A stretch of DNA of 64,000 nucleotides from Catenaria anguillulae PL171 (taxonomy: Eukaryota; Blastocladiomycota; Blastocladiomycetes; Blastocladiales; Catenariaceae), in NCBI GenBank assembly GCA_002102555.1, contig MCFL01000003.1, forward strand, positions 930,001 through 994,000. Reading direction: 5' to 3'. The notes beneath the pieces were generated by a model. It ran no database searches, had not been told where the DNA came from, and saw nothing but the letters and a program-made list of their open reading frames with translations. Position 1 is the stretch's first letter. The number at the start of each line of letters is the position of its first letter. The position numbers and the translations under genes were made by a program. Positions 35,982 to 48,183 of this stretch are shown here, in pieces.

Positions 35982-37291
35982 CGATCTGCAACGGTACACC
36001 ATGCCCTTTGTCTGCATGCCAGCCGCCACCGTCGCCCGTCTCAAGGCCGACCTCAAGTTTGACGCGATCGTCCAGGAGCGTGACTGCCGCCGACTCCGGC
36101 CACAACATGGCGACTGGGCGCCTCCTGCCCAGCCAAGACGCCAACGGCTCCTGCGTGTACACCTTCATGGTGCACTCGGATACCGAGGTCGCTGCTCTGA
36201 CAAGTGCAACCATCCCCCTCATGGCCGAGTTTGCCTCGTTCCTCCCCGCAGGCACTCCGACATTCATCGACTTGACGAGCTCGGTAAACCCACTCGCCGA
36301 AGCCACTGCGTGCGACTTTGTCCTTGCTTGCGTGCCAAGGGCGAAGAACGCTGCCCACTTTGTGCGCGACAACCATTCAGATGGGTGCCATAGAGGCTGG
36401 GCTGTCCCCGGACCAAGTTCCCCACATCCGCGAGGCCGGGTTCGACGCGAGTACCTTTGGCGCGGCCGGCACGGTCATCCTCCGTGGCTCCAGCCCGTTC
36501 CACCTTGCCCTGCCCGCGGCGGTGGACGTTAAGCTCCAAATCGCAAACAAGACGGTCGCCGCGGCTCTCGTAGGCCACGGCCCGCTCCAAGGCCCGGACG
36601 GCTCTGTCGTTCGCCTCTTCCCGAGGGACGAGTGGGAGAAGGCCCAACGATCCCCCCCGTGCCTGTCTTCGGGGTACTGTCCGCGCGACCCCGGTCCAAG
36701 TTCTAGAAGCAATCAAGCCCGAGCACGTAAAGAAGGTGGCAACGGTCCTGACCGAGGACGACCCCCAGGCCGAGCGCACCACAGCCCGCATCTTTCTCTT
36801 GTTCCCGGTGGCTAAGGCCGAATTGTTCGATGAGCAAGTCGCGTGGGCGCTCCTTGGCGAAAATTCATTCAAACACGAGGCCCAGGCCAACGACGCCACC
36901 GGAAAACTGCCCAACGTGGTCGCCGCGTCGCTCCGCAGAATCTTGAACCCGCCCTGCCCCATGACGTCTAACGCAAGCAACGACAAGCCCGACGCCCTCA
37001 AGCGTGCTCGCCGCGACTCGCCTTCGCCCGCGCCCAGCACCTCCTGCGAGGTGGACCCATCCACGAGGATCCGGCCGTTCGCGGACCCGCCACTACGCCC
37101 AGAGCTACGGTGGTGAGGACGGAATGATGATTGATGAACCTGCGCCCGGCAGCGGCGGTCCAGCGGACGCCGTGGCGCGCAGCTGGAGTAACCTTAGGTA
37201 CTGCCTCGCCGAGCGAGGCAAGGTGTTGGGCTCGTCGTTGACTGTGTTTTTTGTCTGTGCTCTTGTGTTTGTTGTGTTGTTTACGTCTTAA
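35982..37291 (+). pseudogene. Broken coding region of unknown family, possibly from a mobile element
   Basis: Protein-like sequence is spread over several plus-strand frames. Recognisable stretches, in order, are TMPFVCMPAATVARLKADLK, ASFLPAGTPTFIDLTSSVNP, GLSPDQVPHIREAGFDAS, DVKLQIANKTVAAALVGHGP and AERTTARIFLLFPVAKAELF. It ends in a basic Ser/Pro-rich segment and a short hydrophobic tail near 37291. Total length would be about 400 aa. I cannot name the family. A frame just downstream (37357) begins LKVVTVNNHGSG, faintly like the start of an APE-type endonuclease of non-LTR retrotransposons, which would make this region an ORF1; that is a weak guess. It appears non-functional as it stands. 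Confidence 0.4.
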
Positions 37292-37703
37292 GTCCCTGCG
37301 CGAGTCTCATACATTGTAGTTTATCATGGCAACTGACATCGGCAAGACCCGCATGGATGAGCTCACTGAAAGTCGTCACAGTGAACAATCATGGGTCCGG
37401 CGACGAGCGAATTGACGCGGCAATCACGGACCGGCGGCCGTCGTCAATGCGTTGTGCACGATGCTCAACCCGCGGACAGCGTGCTACACCTTGCGCTCTT
37501 CATGCCCGCGCAGTGGGCGATCGTTCGTCATTGGTCGGATTGAAGGCACGAAGACGAACGCTGGAGATGAGGCGGCCGGGTGCCCACCGACCGCCAGGAT
37601 GCCTTTGTTCCCATGCGACGGCCCTGCTGCGCGCCACGAGGTGCATGTATCCCATGCACACATGCCATCAGACGCAATTGCAAACGACCCACCGCAATCC
37701 GCC

Positions 37704-38484
37704 ATGCACACCATGACCTCACCCCCGTCCCCGTACGCAGACCCGACCTTTCTCCTTGACACGGACCCTCAACCGACCCCACCTCCCATTGCCTCCTCGC
37801 CCCCACTCCACCCATCGGCTGGAGCCTCCTCATCACTCCCGCAACTCCAACAACTGGACTTGCCTGCATGGAACTCGACCACGCGCTTGCTCGCCCACCA
37901 AACCGCCACCCACCTCGCGTCACTTGAACGTGCGGCCGTGCGTGACCGGCTTGCCTCGGACCCAATGGCGCAGCATGCGATTGCGAGTGCGGCCACACGG
38001 CAAGCGCTGAATACGAGCAGGAGCGGCAGGATGTATGCGCGCGGCAGCGCGAGTGGGATCCCAGTGCTTGTTGATGCGGGCAAAGTGAATGCCAAGAGGC
38101 AGAGGCGCGCTGAGCCGACAGTCGATGAGGCGTACTTGAACCGGGTCAAGGATGCAAAACCCACGGTTGCACACTTGTATGTACGGATCCATTGATGTGT
38201 GATTCACTTTGGATTTTGGCTCACACTCTTGTCTCGAAAGCATGGGACCGACCGCCCAGGCATCGTCATCGCCCAATGCAGAGCATGATTTCGATTACTT
38301 GCTTGCGACCGTACCATTGCTCAAGTCCATTCCACGAGCATCATCGGCTGCAACAAAGCACCCTGGTCGACCGCAGACCGCGGACCATGTGGCCAGGTCG
38401 CCCGCGTCGGCGGTGGAGCAGCCCGTGTTTATTGCGCACGATGTCTTGACGTTTCAGGCAGACGGATTCGCCGACGAGTATTGA
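37704..38484 (+). CDS. Small two-exon hypothetical protein
   Basis: Exons 37704-38176 and 38241-38484 with a 64-nt intron (GTATGT...AAAG, phase 2); about 238 aa from MHTMTSPPSPYAD, though an in-frame Met lies upstream at about 37662. The N-terminus is Pro/Ser-rich. A helical segment follows (LAHQTATHLASLERAAVRDR), then basic NAKRQRRAEPTVDEAYLNRV. After the intron comes an acidic segment HDFDYLLATVPLL and the end VLTFQADGFADEY. No family recognised. The join keeps frame and both sides have coding-like composition, which supports the model. It lies convergent to the ZMYND10 gene. Confidence 0.5.
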
Positions 38485-38789
38485 TTTGATTGCGTAGTGC
38501 ATGACCAAGATAATGTGGGATGAGCCGTGGTTAGCATGTGTGAGGCGGTGGGGTCGGGTGACAATGCCGTCAAGGGAGGTCCATTCACAGTACGAGGCAT
38601 TGGGATTGGACGAGCCGAGAGTTGGTGCAAGGTGAATTGCACGTGTTACACTTGAAAGCGTCTGCGGCCAATGTGTTGTCGATTCTCAGTGTCACATGGA
38701 GCATGCATTCGATCAATGAAGATGAGCTGCAAGCAAAACATGCATCAAAGTCGTCAATGATCCAGGCACTCACAACCCAAACCCTGGGC

Positions 38790-40395
38790 TCATTCATCCA
38801 ACAACTCGACAAACCTCGTTTCCTTCTCCACCGCCGCCTGCCCTGCCACGTTGCGCTTGTCCTTGTTCTCTTGTGCCGTCCGAGCCTTTCTCGCGTCTCC
38901 ACCTGCCAGCAATGCACACACATCCTTATGATACCGCTTCCACGCTTTCACCTGACACTTTCGGGAGCAATACCACTCGGAGCGGCACTGCGAGCATCGC
39001 TGGTCGGCGTCCACGCCACACACGCTGCATTTTGGTTGAACTTCGAGAAGCGCCTCGAGCACATTGCCCTCGTACGCGTGCGCAAGGTGCATGGCAAATG
39101 TCCGGTTGAGCTCGGGCGTCCACCATTGTTGCTGGGATTGCGCAAGGGCGGACAGATCGACCGAGGCTGGGACAAGTGTGGAGGGTGGGAATTGTGGGAG
39201 GGATTCAACGAGGACGCCGAGCGAGGCAGTGATGGCGTGTGCAGCGGGCCGGTCTGGGTCGTGAGTCGAGAGTTGGAGTGTGAGCAGGTAGCGAAGAACG
39301 GGTTCAAGGAAGGGCAGTTGAGTCAAGAGAGTCGAGTTGCAGTCAAACTGGGCTACCAACTGTGCATTTGATAACGCTCGAAACTGAATGAGTGATCAAG
39401 TGAGCAAGGATACGGAAGAAGGCTTGCAATTGACGTACTCGCAACAAGGCCTTGCGCCTCACCTCAGTCATCTCATACCTGCGCTGCACCTCGCCGTGCA
39501 ACACCAAATTTGCCACAGCCATCCACGCTAACCCCTCGCACTTTGTCACAAGCAACACATCGTCACCTTTGCGCTCGACCCATTGCCCGTCCATGTACAC
39601 CTCCACACTCGCGGCGGCACCTTTTCCTTTGGGCTTGCGTTCCCACACGCGCGCATCCAGAAGGTGCGCGAGCAAATAAATCACATCCTTTGTATTGACC
39701 ATGCGCGCAAGCACGGCCAGCGGCAACTCGTCCACATGATGTGACATGTGCGCGAGGCATGCGAGCGCGTGCCAAGCGCATTCGAAATCCAGCTTGAGTT
39801 TCTGATCATTGACGAGTTGAGTTTCCGATGCCTGAGCCAACACTTGATTGACGCCGCCCGCACTCGTCATGGCGGATGATTCGGGTGTGGGCGGATCCGA
39901 GTTCAAGTACGACATCCACGCGGTTGCCACGTCGACCAAGTCGGTGATTGCGTCGCCTGCCGCATCCACGGCCTCGCGCTTGTACATGCACGCTTGAAGG
40001 AGGTTGAGCATGACGCATTCGTGGCTCAAGAGGGCGTATCCGACAATGCTGGCGTGTGCGGCCAAGTGTGCGCGGACGAGCGGGTACACTTGTGCCTTCC
40101 ATGTGCGCGTGAGCACGAGGTCGTGGATGAGTAAAGGGAGAGTCGGCAGCAAGGAGTCCGACACATATTCCTCGGTGCCTGAGCGCACGTTGAGTGCAGA
40201 TTGCAGTGCAAGGTGGTGCAGCGGCAGGTGATGGGTTGTGAGCCAGGTGGGCGAGCCGTGTTGGGCGAGGGTTGCGGTTGGCAGCGAGTTTGGGAACAAG
40301 GTCGCGACGAGTGATTCGGTTTCGGGTTTGGTGAGCAACGTGGTCGTGTCTTGACCGGCCGCAGTGGTGGCGGTGGAGGCGGCTGGGCGGAGCAT
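38790..40395 (-). CDS. ZMYND10: Zinc finger MYND protein 10 (dynein arm assembly factor)
   Basis: Exons 40395-39439 and 39383-38790, with a 55-nt intron (GTACGT...TTCAG); 516 aa, compared with 440 in human. The body is helical and matches ZMYND10 in order: LLTKPETESLVATLFPN (compare LLLPGEAEVLVRGL), MLNLLQACMYKREAVDAAGD and AITDLVDVA (compare [20 protein letters not shown]). The C-terminal MYND zinc finger is C-x2-C-x7-C-x2-C (CSVCGVDADQRCSQC) followed by EWYCSRKCQVKAW, H and C, with all eight ligands present. ZMYND10 (DNAAF7) is a cytoplasmic co-chaperone that matures axonemal dynein heavy chains before their transport to cilia. An upstream ATG at 40553 with a helical lead-in (RMIQLALRIDRENAKLEYVN) could extend the N-terminus if one base were missing near 40455. 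Confidence 0.88.
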
Positions 40396-41252
40396 GGTTG
40401 GTTGGTCGGGGATGTGTGGGTCGTTGCGCAGAGTGCTGTCAGTAAGCTGCAAAGCTTTCTGTTGACGTATTCAAGCTTGGCATTCTCGCGATCGATCCGC
40501 AAAGCCAGTTGAATCATCCTGCTGTTGCTGTGGGAATCAGTGATCTTAACCATTGTGATCGCTGGCCGGCTGCTGCAGAGCGAGGCTCGAAGCGAGACAA
40601 CAATGAGGACCCACCAGGATCAAACTTTCACACGGTTTAATTAATCTGATGCTAAATTTCACATGGTCCAGAACGCACTGCCAGTGGCATTGGCATGTCC
40701 ACGCTCGTCGATCGTGGGTGCGCTGCGCTATTTTTGTACGAGGCTCAGACTGAATGCACCCGACCTAAAGCTACATGTACATCTTAGCTCCGATCATTCG
40801 ATCGTCAGCTGTGCCAAAGATATATGGAGTGCAAGGGTGCGCTCAAGTTGGCGAGCGAGACCGGCACACTCGGCCGGCCAACACTCGCAGCCAACAACAT
40901 GCAGCAATGTAAATCGTTACAATCCATCAGGTATGAATGAAAAAGAAAAAAATGTCGACTGTGGAGGCGATTGTCAGCCGTGGATGACGACGGATGGGGA
41001 CGGGGAAGAGCCCAATCGGAGCCCATATTGCACCACCTGAAACATCCTTCGTCCTCATCTCGCTCCGAAACGCAAGTCACATACGCCAAAGCTTGTTGCT
41101 CTCCACGTCAACCTTCAACTTCAACCGCGTGCATTCACTACACCGTTCGCGGAGACGACCATTCCCCGCTCTGCGCTTACACCCCCTTACCCACCTTTCC
41201 ACACAGCACAACATTCAACTCAAGATCAGATCCTTTGCTCGCCAAAACCCAA
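40396..41252. other. Divergent intergenic region (ZMYND10 / homeobox gene)
   Basis: About 850 bp between two divergent starts. No convincing coding frame. It likely contains both promoters; the AT-richest part is 40620-40660 (TTTAATTAATCTG). Confidence 0.45.
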
Positions 41253-44200
41253 ATGTCCAGCCGACGACTGACTGCAGTTCCGCCGCTGGCTCCGGCCCCA
41301 CCCCCACCGTCCACCTCCTCCGAGTCGGGTGCCACGGTCGCGGCTGCTGGTCCGCAATCCCAACCGCCCCACGTGCAGGTGCAGCATCCACCCACACGCA
41401 AAAACAAGCACGCTACCGACCAGGAACTCCACGCCATCCAAGTCATTCTACAGCAAGAGCGCGACCGCATTCGGCTCGGTGGTGGCGGCAGCAGCAGCAG
41501 CGGGATGGGCGGCCTTACCTACTCGTCCATCCATCCCACAGTAGATCTCACGCTTCCGAGTCCCGGTCTATCGCCGGCCATGGGCGCCATGTCGCTCCGA
41601 TACCCCACACAGTCGCCTCCTGGCTCGGTCCCAATGCCATTACCCAGCAAAGTCTCGCTCAAGGGTGGCATGCTGCAGCCGTTATGATGGGCTCGACGTC
41701 GGCACATCATCGTCCGTTTCCTTCGCCCCTTCCGTATCGCCATCGGGCGAGCTTGTTTCTGCATCTGGGGGATCGTACTTTGACTCTCGAGCTGCGCAAC
41801 GTATACGACGTCGCCGCACAGGCGCAATATGCCAACTGGCATGTACAACCGCAGGGTGCACCGCAAATCCACACCCTTGGGTTGGGACGTGGACCCCAAG
41901 TTGGCAGTGACGCTGTTTCTTCTGCTGCTGATGCCCCATCTCTGGGCTCATTTCAACACACCACAACAAGCAACCGCCCATTGTCGCCGCCAGAAGCGCC
42001 CAAGAGTGGCGGCGATCGCGATTTGCCCAGCAGGCGTCTCATGGTCAGCAACAACCTGATACGCAACAAATGAAGGCCGGGATGAAGAACAACGGTGGTG
42101 ATTTCCATTTCGACCCGACGCCGACGGCAAACGTGTCCTCAGATCTGCAGCCGCCGACGCGCCAACATAGCCAGGTATGTGTCGTTGTTCGTGTTTTGGG
42201 TGAGCGGATGCCGCCACCGCCACTTGACTTGCTTTGGGGCGTGCAGGACATTGGCCATTCATATGAATCATCTTTTCATTGTTCTGGCCCTTGCTGCACC
42301 GTCATAACTTGTCACTTGCCCTCCACCGCTCTTTCATGTCTCGCAATCAACGTCTTGATCTAACGCTCACCTGCATCTCCTGCTGTGATGCATTGTGGCA
42401 ATTCCCGTACAGGCTTGTGATCCATCTTACGATCCCAGTAGTCCATTTCAAACCTATAACCCACCACCACCACCACCGCCCGTGGCCCCACCTGCCGCCC
42501 CTGTCCCGAACGTGCGCTCTTCACCGGACTCGCACACCCAGGCACTCACGCCTACAACCGGCACCAACTCGAACTCGGAATCTGCCAGCAGTGGCAACGG
42601 CAACCCGACACCAGATCTCCAGCAATCCGCGCATGACTTTCACCGGAACCACCACAACCACCTTTCCATCAAATCCTCGCGCACCATTCTGACGCCGCTG
42701 CAAACATGCGTGCTCCGGCGTGTCTTGGCCACGACCGTGTTCCCGTCGACGCAATTGCGCATGATCTTGGCGCGCGAGCTCGGGTTGTCGCCGCGAACAG
42801 TCCAGATTTGGTTCCAGAATCGAGTGCGTCGCTTTTCAGTTCATTCTCGGCAAGCTTGGGGTTCAAAGGACATGATGGCATTGACGCAGTCCGATTGAGC
42901 ATCCAGAGGCAAAAGATGAAACTGCTGGAAAAGCAAAAGGCAAATGGTGCATCAACTGACCATGACGCAGCCAACAAATCGGCCTCGGGCATGTTTCTTG
43001 AAGTCAAGAACGACGCGGACCTCGTTGCTGAAGCCATTGCCTCCTCAACGGCCGCATCCGACATGGCGCAACCACCGTCTTCCCCGTGCACGAGCAGTTT
43101 GCCGCCCATGCCGCACTACAACCAGCAAGAAGCAGGGTGCTACCAGCCACACGCGCCGCCTGTGCCGCTTATTTCGCCGCCGCCCACGGCCTCATCGTAC
43201 TCGTCGTCGTACGGATCCGGCGGCTCGTTCCCACCACTGTCGGCGACGAGCTCTTCGTTCCCAACGCCGACAACCTCTTCATCGCACTCTTCGACTCTGC
43301 ATTCTCCGCGATACCATCCATATCAGTTTCCATCAAGCGCATCATCTTCATCATCTGCTTATCCCACGCCAACCTCATATTCCTCGTCATCTTCATCCTC
43401 ATACATGGACTCGCGAGCACTCGACTACATGCAGGCGCGGTCCGCAACGTTTCCACACTCGTCCAGTGGCAGCTCTGGCTCATACTCTTACCTGTCGTCC
43501 TCTGCGCCCGTCGCCGTCGCGAGTCCCATGCACTTGCCCACCTCCTCGCCACTGTACTCGCCAACATTTCTTGGGACATCCGCACGGCAGCCACCGCCAT
43601 TCCCGCCTGCCTCGCTGGTCTCGCCGCGCTTTGGCACGTCTCCACCCGGCGTAGATGCTCGCTCGCAAACACCTGCACCCAACCTGCGCCCGATTCTCTC
43701 GCGCACATCCACATCCTCGTCGTCGGCGACGTGCGCCTCCTCCACACCCACCGTGTCGCCATACGCCGCAAGTAGCAGCAGCATAGGCCCGCCCGTTCCG
43801 CTCGAACCCTCCACCACGCAGCGCGTGACGGGACACGCGCCAGGCCAGGCGCCGCGCCACCGTCGGCAAGACTCACGGATTCACTTGCCGGCCGAACGCG
43901 GCGCAAACCGCCGCCCGCACCCATCACGGTGCCTGCAGCAACCTTACCGTATTTTGCGACACCCGTGTATCCTGCTCGTGCGCTGGACGCGGCGGCACCA
44001 CAGGCGACTAGGGAGACCCCTAGGGCAACGGCAACGGCCAGGGCAACGGCGCTCGAGCTGCTTGCGAGTGCGGCCGCGAGTGCGGCTGCGACCGCGGCGG
44101 CACACAGCGATCAGGACGATGGAGACTTGATGATGGGTGTGTGGGAACAAGATCACCTTAAGAAGGAGGGGATGAGTCCGGCGCTGGGTCGCCGTCAGAT

Positions 44201-44342
44201 GTGGCATTGCGTGCGATTCGTGGGCGTGGGCGTGGGTCCGGGCATGTGGGCAGAGGCGCTTGAGTTGGGAAGTGGAACGACAATTGTGTGTGATTCGTCA
44301 AGTTTACTTTTGTGTGTGTGTGCGTTACGTTTGCCGGTATAG
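41253..44342 (+). CDS. Homeodomain transcription factor
   Basis: Exons 41253-42174, 42413-42823 and 42907 to about 44253-44342; introns of 238 and 83 nt. The homeodomain is in exons 2-3: TILTPLQTCVLRRVLATTVF, then PSTQLRMILARELGLSPRTV, QIWFQNR at the splice joint, and RQKMKLLEKQKA after it. The helix 3 residues Trp48, Phe49, Asn51 and Arg53 are present, so DNA binding is expected. Around it are long Pro/Ser/Thr/Ala-rich disordered regions, including a Ser/Tyr-rich segment after the homeodomain. This resembles fungal Yox1/Phx1-type single-homeodomain factors, but no closer assignment is possible. Exon 1 after about 41680 and the last exon after about 43830 each change frame by one base near short runs. 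Because of this the exact C-terminus is uncertain: one frame stops at about 44253, the other at 44342. Confidence 0.75.
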
Positions 44343-45136
44343 AGATTCCAGGTGTGTCATGGGTCAGATCAATCTGCATTTAGTTTGGCTTGCGTGTAAA
44401 TACAAAAAAATTGGGTTTGTGGGGCATCCATGTTTCTTGTCTGCAAGGCTGTCTCGCGGCAGGATTGATTATGCATGTGTTCATTTTCTCACAATTCCGG
44501 CGTGTAGCGCCAAGGCGTTGAAAACACAGGTATGAGGTAAGCTGCATTCGTCAATCAGGTCGACTTTGGATGAGAACGCATAACAATGGGGACAAGGCGG
44601 ACACATAAAGCAGCAAGCGGTCCGGCCAATCCTCAACCGTCATTGTAACGTGACGGATTGACGGAAGGGGAGACACTCAGTGAGGAAATGTCTGAATGAC
44701 CAGTGCCGCTAGCTCCCTGCAGTGAGTGCTTACGAGTAGGTCGTATCAAAGATTGGTCTGTGGCACGCGCGACGAAGGTTGAGCATGAAAGGAAAAGGAC
44801 CAACGAGAGCCAATTTCGCAGCCAGCAACCAACAACTTTTGACATGGGAAACTATAAAAACGTGCCGCCGCACTTTACGCAATGTTCGAAATGAAGGGAG
44901 GGAATGGGCCGAGGGATGAATCTTGCATTTATACTATGTGGTTTGCGAGCGTCAATGGCCGTCACGGAGACTAGGGATCGCGGGTGCTTTGAAGATCCGG
45001 AACGGCATCACGTGAGTGGTTGCTGCACCACGTCTCGCGTCTTGTCTCGTCGGCTCGGAAGGTGGCAGCTTGCTTGCACACATATTATACATTATGAAAA
45101 ATAGAATCATGGTCAAACATAAAACACAGCATCTAC
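44343..45136. other. Intergenic stretch
   Basis: About 800 bp without a convincing frame, between the convergent homeobox and membrane-protein genes. Nothing recognised. Confidence 0.45.
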
Positions 45137-45610
45137 CTACACTTGGCCCTCGCCTTGCTCATGCTTCTTTTCCTCTTCCGCAAGCTGCACCGCGTAATCA
45201 TACAGCACATCAACAAAATACCAATGGATGCAAACAAAAGCGCGATGATCACGAAAACAATCCATGCCTGCCCTTGCCCAAGCACCTGCGCACGATATTC
45301 CCCGAACTAAACTCGGCCAAGCAGAAAAAGTATGCGACCGCGGCCATAAGATCAAGACTCGGAACGCCTTGGTGTAGCCGCGGTTGACGGACCACGACAA
45401 GGTCAAAAAGAGGAACACAGTAGCGGCAGGAAGGGCGAGACTGGCCGGCTTCGGCAGCGCTTGGCCTTGAAGAGCCCAAAGGTTGCCGGCGACGGTCAGG
45501 AGCGTCATAACGATACAAAAGGCGACCGCAACATGAACGGATCTGGGTTGCAGCTTGGATGCCGGCGGATCCTGCGAGGCAGGCTCAGTGGTTGCATGTC
45601 GATAAACCAT
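45137..45610 (-). CDS. Four-helix membrane protein, lineage-specific family, copy A
   Basis: Starts MVYRHATTEPASQD at 45610. Helix 1 is VHVAVAFCIVMTLLTVAGNL, helix 2 is ATVFLFLTLSWSVNRG with the family LSW(S/T)V.R motif, helix 3 follows from FRVLIL into VAYFFCLAEFS, and helix 4 is AWIVFVIIALLFASI. The end is VLYDYAVQLAEEEKKHEQGE, matching ALYEYAV and VLIKYAV in the other two copies. Helices 3 and 4 lie in different frames. The joins fall near short runs, and the alignment to copy C (58752-59276) is continuous across them. About 155 aa with no signal peptide and a short charged cytoplasmic-type tail. No known family recognised; the four-helix, tail-in topology is like MARVEL or tetraspan-type proteins, but without their motifs. 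Confidence 0.6.
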   Translation of the reverse strand: MVYRHATTEPASQDPPASKLQPRSVHVAVAFCIVMTLLTVAGNLWALQGQALPKPASLALPAATVFLFLTLSWSVNRGYTKAFRVLILWPRSHTFSAWPSLVRGISCAGAWARAGMDCFRDHRAFVCIHWYFVDVLYDYAVQLAEEEKKHEQGEGQV

Positions 45611-46154
45611 GATAAAGAAGTGTCTGGATTGAGGCGGTGACGATGGTTTGGTGGTTAATGGAGAGGTTCCATCACAGGTGGCAGACAAACACATCGACAA
45701 CAATTTGTGAGCACGCTCATGGCGGGAAACTGGCGATTGTTTTTCTCGTCTTCAACTTCCATGAGATGGGATAGTCGGAGGCTTTATGTGAATTGTGCAG
45801 CGACCGATTCGCGCTTTGTGAAGGTGCGAACGAAAATTTTATGTAGCGACTGGCGATGCCATGGGCGCCATCAGACTAGAACAGTGACAACAGCGTCGAG
45901 CCTTCTGGAAAATTGCTCTTGGCGCCAACTCGTTGTTTCCAAAATGTTAGACGGAGCAAAGGCGACTGCCGGACTGTTTGCCTTTGTGCAAAGTAAAGCT
46001 GATGTTCGCCCACCTTGGCCGTGCAACTGATGGGCAGGTCCGTCTCTTGTGAATGTGTGGCGCTTGGATGCATGTGGGCCACTTTGATGCGCATTTGGCG
46101 TCCGCATGCATGTCGAGCGAGTAAGTGTTTCAGCACTTTTCCCATTTTAAAAGC
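45611..46154. other. Intergenic stretch
   Basis: About 540 bp between two minus-strand genes; no convincing frame. It should contain the copy A promoter and the 3' flank of the second F-box-like gene. Confidence 0.4.
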
Positions 46155-48183
46155 TTACTGTACAATGCACATGAGCTGCCCTTCCGCCTTTCGCTTCGAC
46201 CTTGCCAACTCCTTCTCCACCGCCCTCTTTTGATCCTTCTTCATCTTAGCCTCAACCTGCTCAATTCGCTTCCCTTGATCTGTAACTGTCTGATCCCCAA
46301 CTTGGCCGACCAAGCGCCGTTGCTCGAGCACTCGACGCACCATAGTACAGACCAGCTCTGGACTCGCACACCCGTCGGGCGACTCGAGCTCAAGCAGCAT
46401 CCAATCCAGAACCCGATCCAACGTGCACGTGTCCGTGCACTGGACCAGCTTGTCAGCCGCGAGCCGGACGAGCGATTGCACATACACGGATCGCCGTGTG
46501 CGCCAAGGGGTCACTCTGAGCGGGACCAAGTCAACGAGTTGCGTGAATGAATGTGGCGAAAAGTGCGTGAGGGAAAAGCAAGCACCAGGTGAGGGGTCGC
46601 AGAGGATGGGTCGGCGAGTTGGGCGCGAACCGTGTCGGGAAGGGCGGCCGGAAATGTGCCTGATTCGAGAAGGCAGATGAGGTATTGTCTTGTTGGATTG
46701 AGTTTATGCGCGTGGTCGACAAGAGGCAACAACAATTCGGTTGTTGGATATGCAAGTGCAAGCAAAATGCAGGCGGCATCGGGCAAATCGGGATGCTCAA
46801 GCAGCGCAACCAACAATCGGCAGGCACCTGGAATATTGACCTGGACGTTGGATTCAAACAGCAGGACATAGAGAGCCCAAGCGTACACGTAGCGCACAAA
46901 GCCAGGTCCGTGCTCGCCCGCAGCTTGCTGCAAGTTGTATGCTGGATCCGTTGGCGAAAGGAAACGCATGGCGAGATCAATGTCCAAATGACGGACGGCT
47001 TCGACCAGCATGCGGTAGTCCAAAGTGGATGGGCCAGATGCTGTTGGAATGGAACCCAAGAGGGATTGAAAATGAAGCGAGTCGTAGACGTAGCCAGGAC
47101 GTGCGCTGAGATGGAGCTCTCGCTCGAAAAAGTGTCGAGTGAAGCGGCCCATCGGAAGCTCGTTTCGCAGCTGCCGACAGCAGGACCGCAATCGGCACAT
47201 GGAGCCAAAGTCAAGGTAATCGAGGACGCGGAGTTGGACGTCGGATGAGAGCTTGACAATCAATTGAAAGCCTGGCCGTGCACATGCCGGTTTGTCGTGG
47301 TGGATTGGCTAGACCCCTGTCGATTCGGTTGTGGTCGGCCTCGATGATGCCTTGCCGCCCTCGCCCGCACACTGCCACCCACCACGCACAAGCAGCGTGC
47401 CTACTCTTGTCGACTTGGGCTCCACGGCACGATCCATGCACTCTTGCAAGACCATCTGCCAAACCACACCCGGATTCACCTGCGGCTCTTCCAACACAGC
47501 CTGTACTAGCGTCTGGACCTGTTTATCCTTCCACCGCTTGTTCTCGCCTGCCACCGGCGACGTCGGCCAGGGGTCGACCGCATCGACGATTCGGCGCACA
47601 ATCCCGATTCCAAATCGTTGGCGATCGGTAATAACAGCGACAAGACCTCGCCTCGCACCTTGTCAGCGCATTCCACAAGCATGTCGGCCAATGGTTCACG
47701 GCACCAACAACAGACGTTCCACCGCGTCTCGGCGAGTGCAATCTTTAGCAGCTCAGGACTGCCCGCCCTCACGGCGGTCCAAAACACTGTGTTAAAAGCT
47801 TCGCCGGCTGCTAGTACATCTGTATCGGCATACTCGGCAAACTGCTTGAGCGCACGGTCGACTTCGGCGACAAATTGAGGCGTGAACTGGTCACGCGAAA
47901 GCGTCGCGGATGGGCGTTCCTTGCGGGCCTTGTGGTCGTACGCATGACGACACAGGCGGTAGAATGGGCGAGCGTGCGAAAGCACTTCAGATGAGGGCTC
48001 AGATTCGTACAGCCGGCAATTCAATTCCAAGCGTGAAATGTAAATCCAGTCCTCGTCGCGCCCGAGGCTCCAGGTCGGTGGCAGCGAGTCTGCGAACAGG
48101 TGATCCGGTGGGAGGTCGCAGAGAAAGGGGTCCTGGTCGTTGAGGGTCATGAATGATTGCATGGCGAGGACACATGTCTGCAT
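46155..48183 (-). CDS. F-box-like protein, lineage-specific family, copy 2
   Basis: Paralogue of the gene at 13818-16163, colinear over its length. The N-terminal half is 48183-47600 (VLSLLLPIANDLESG, compare VIFPVVMADPRFTLA). The next block is 47590-47340 (GVVWQMVLQECMDRAVEP, compare RSMLWGHMLRYISVYPRF). The F-box-like motif at 47263-47150 is LIVKLSSDVQLRVLDYLDFG, then CRLRSCCRQLRNELP. The shared block is STLDYRMLVEAVRHLDIDLA and VRYVYAWALYVLL. The C-terminal part (46520-46155) ends in a charged helix. Frame changes near 47600 (GGG run) and near 46557 (TTTT run) are each consistent with one missing base. In addition, the link at 47240-47340 is unclear and contains an in-frame TAG near 47327, so this copy may be a real pseudogene. 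Confidence 0.55.
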
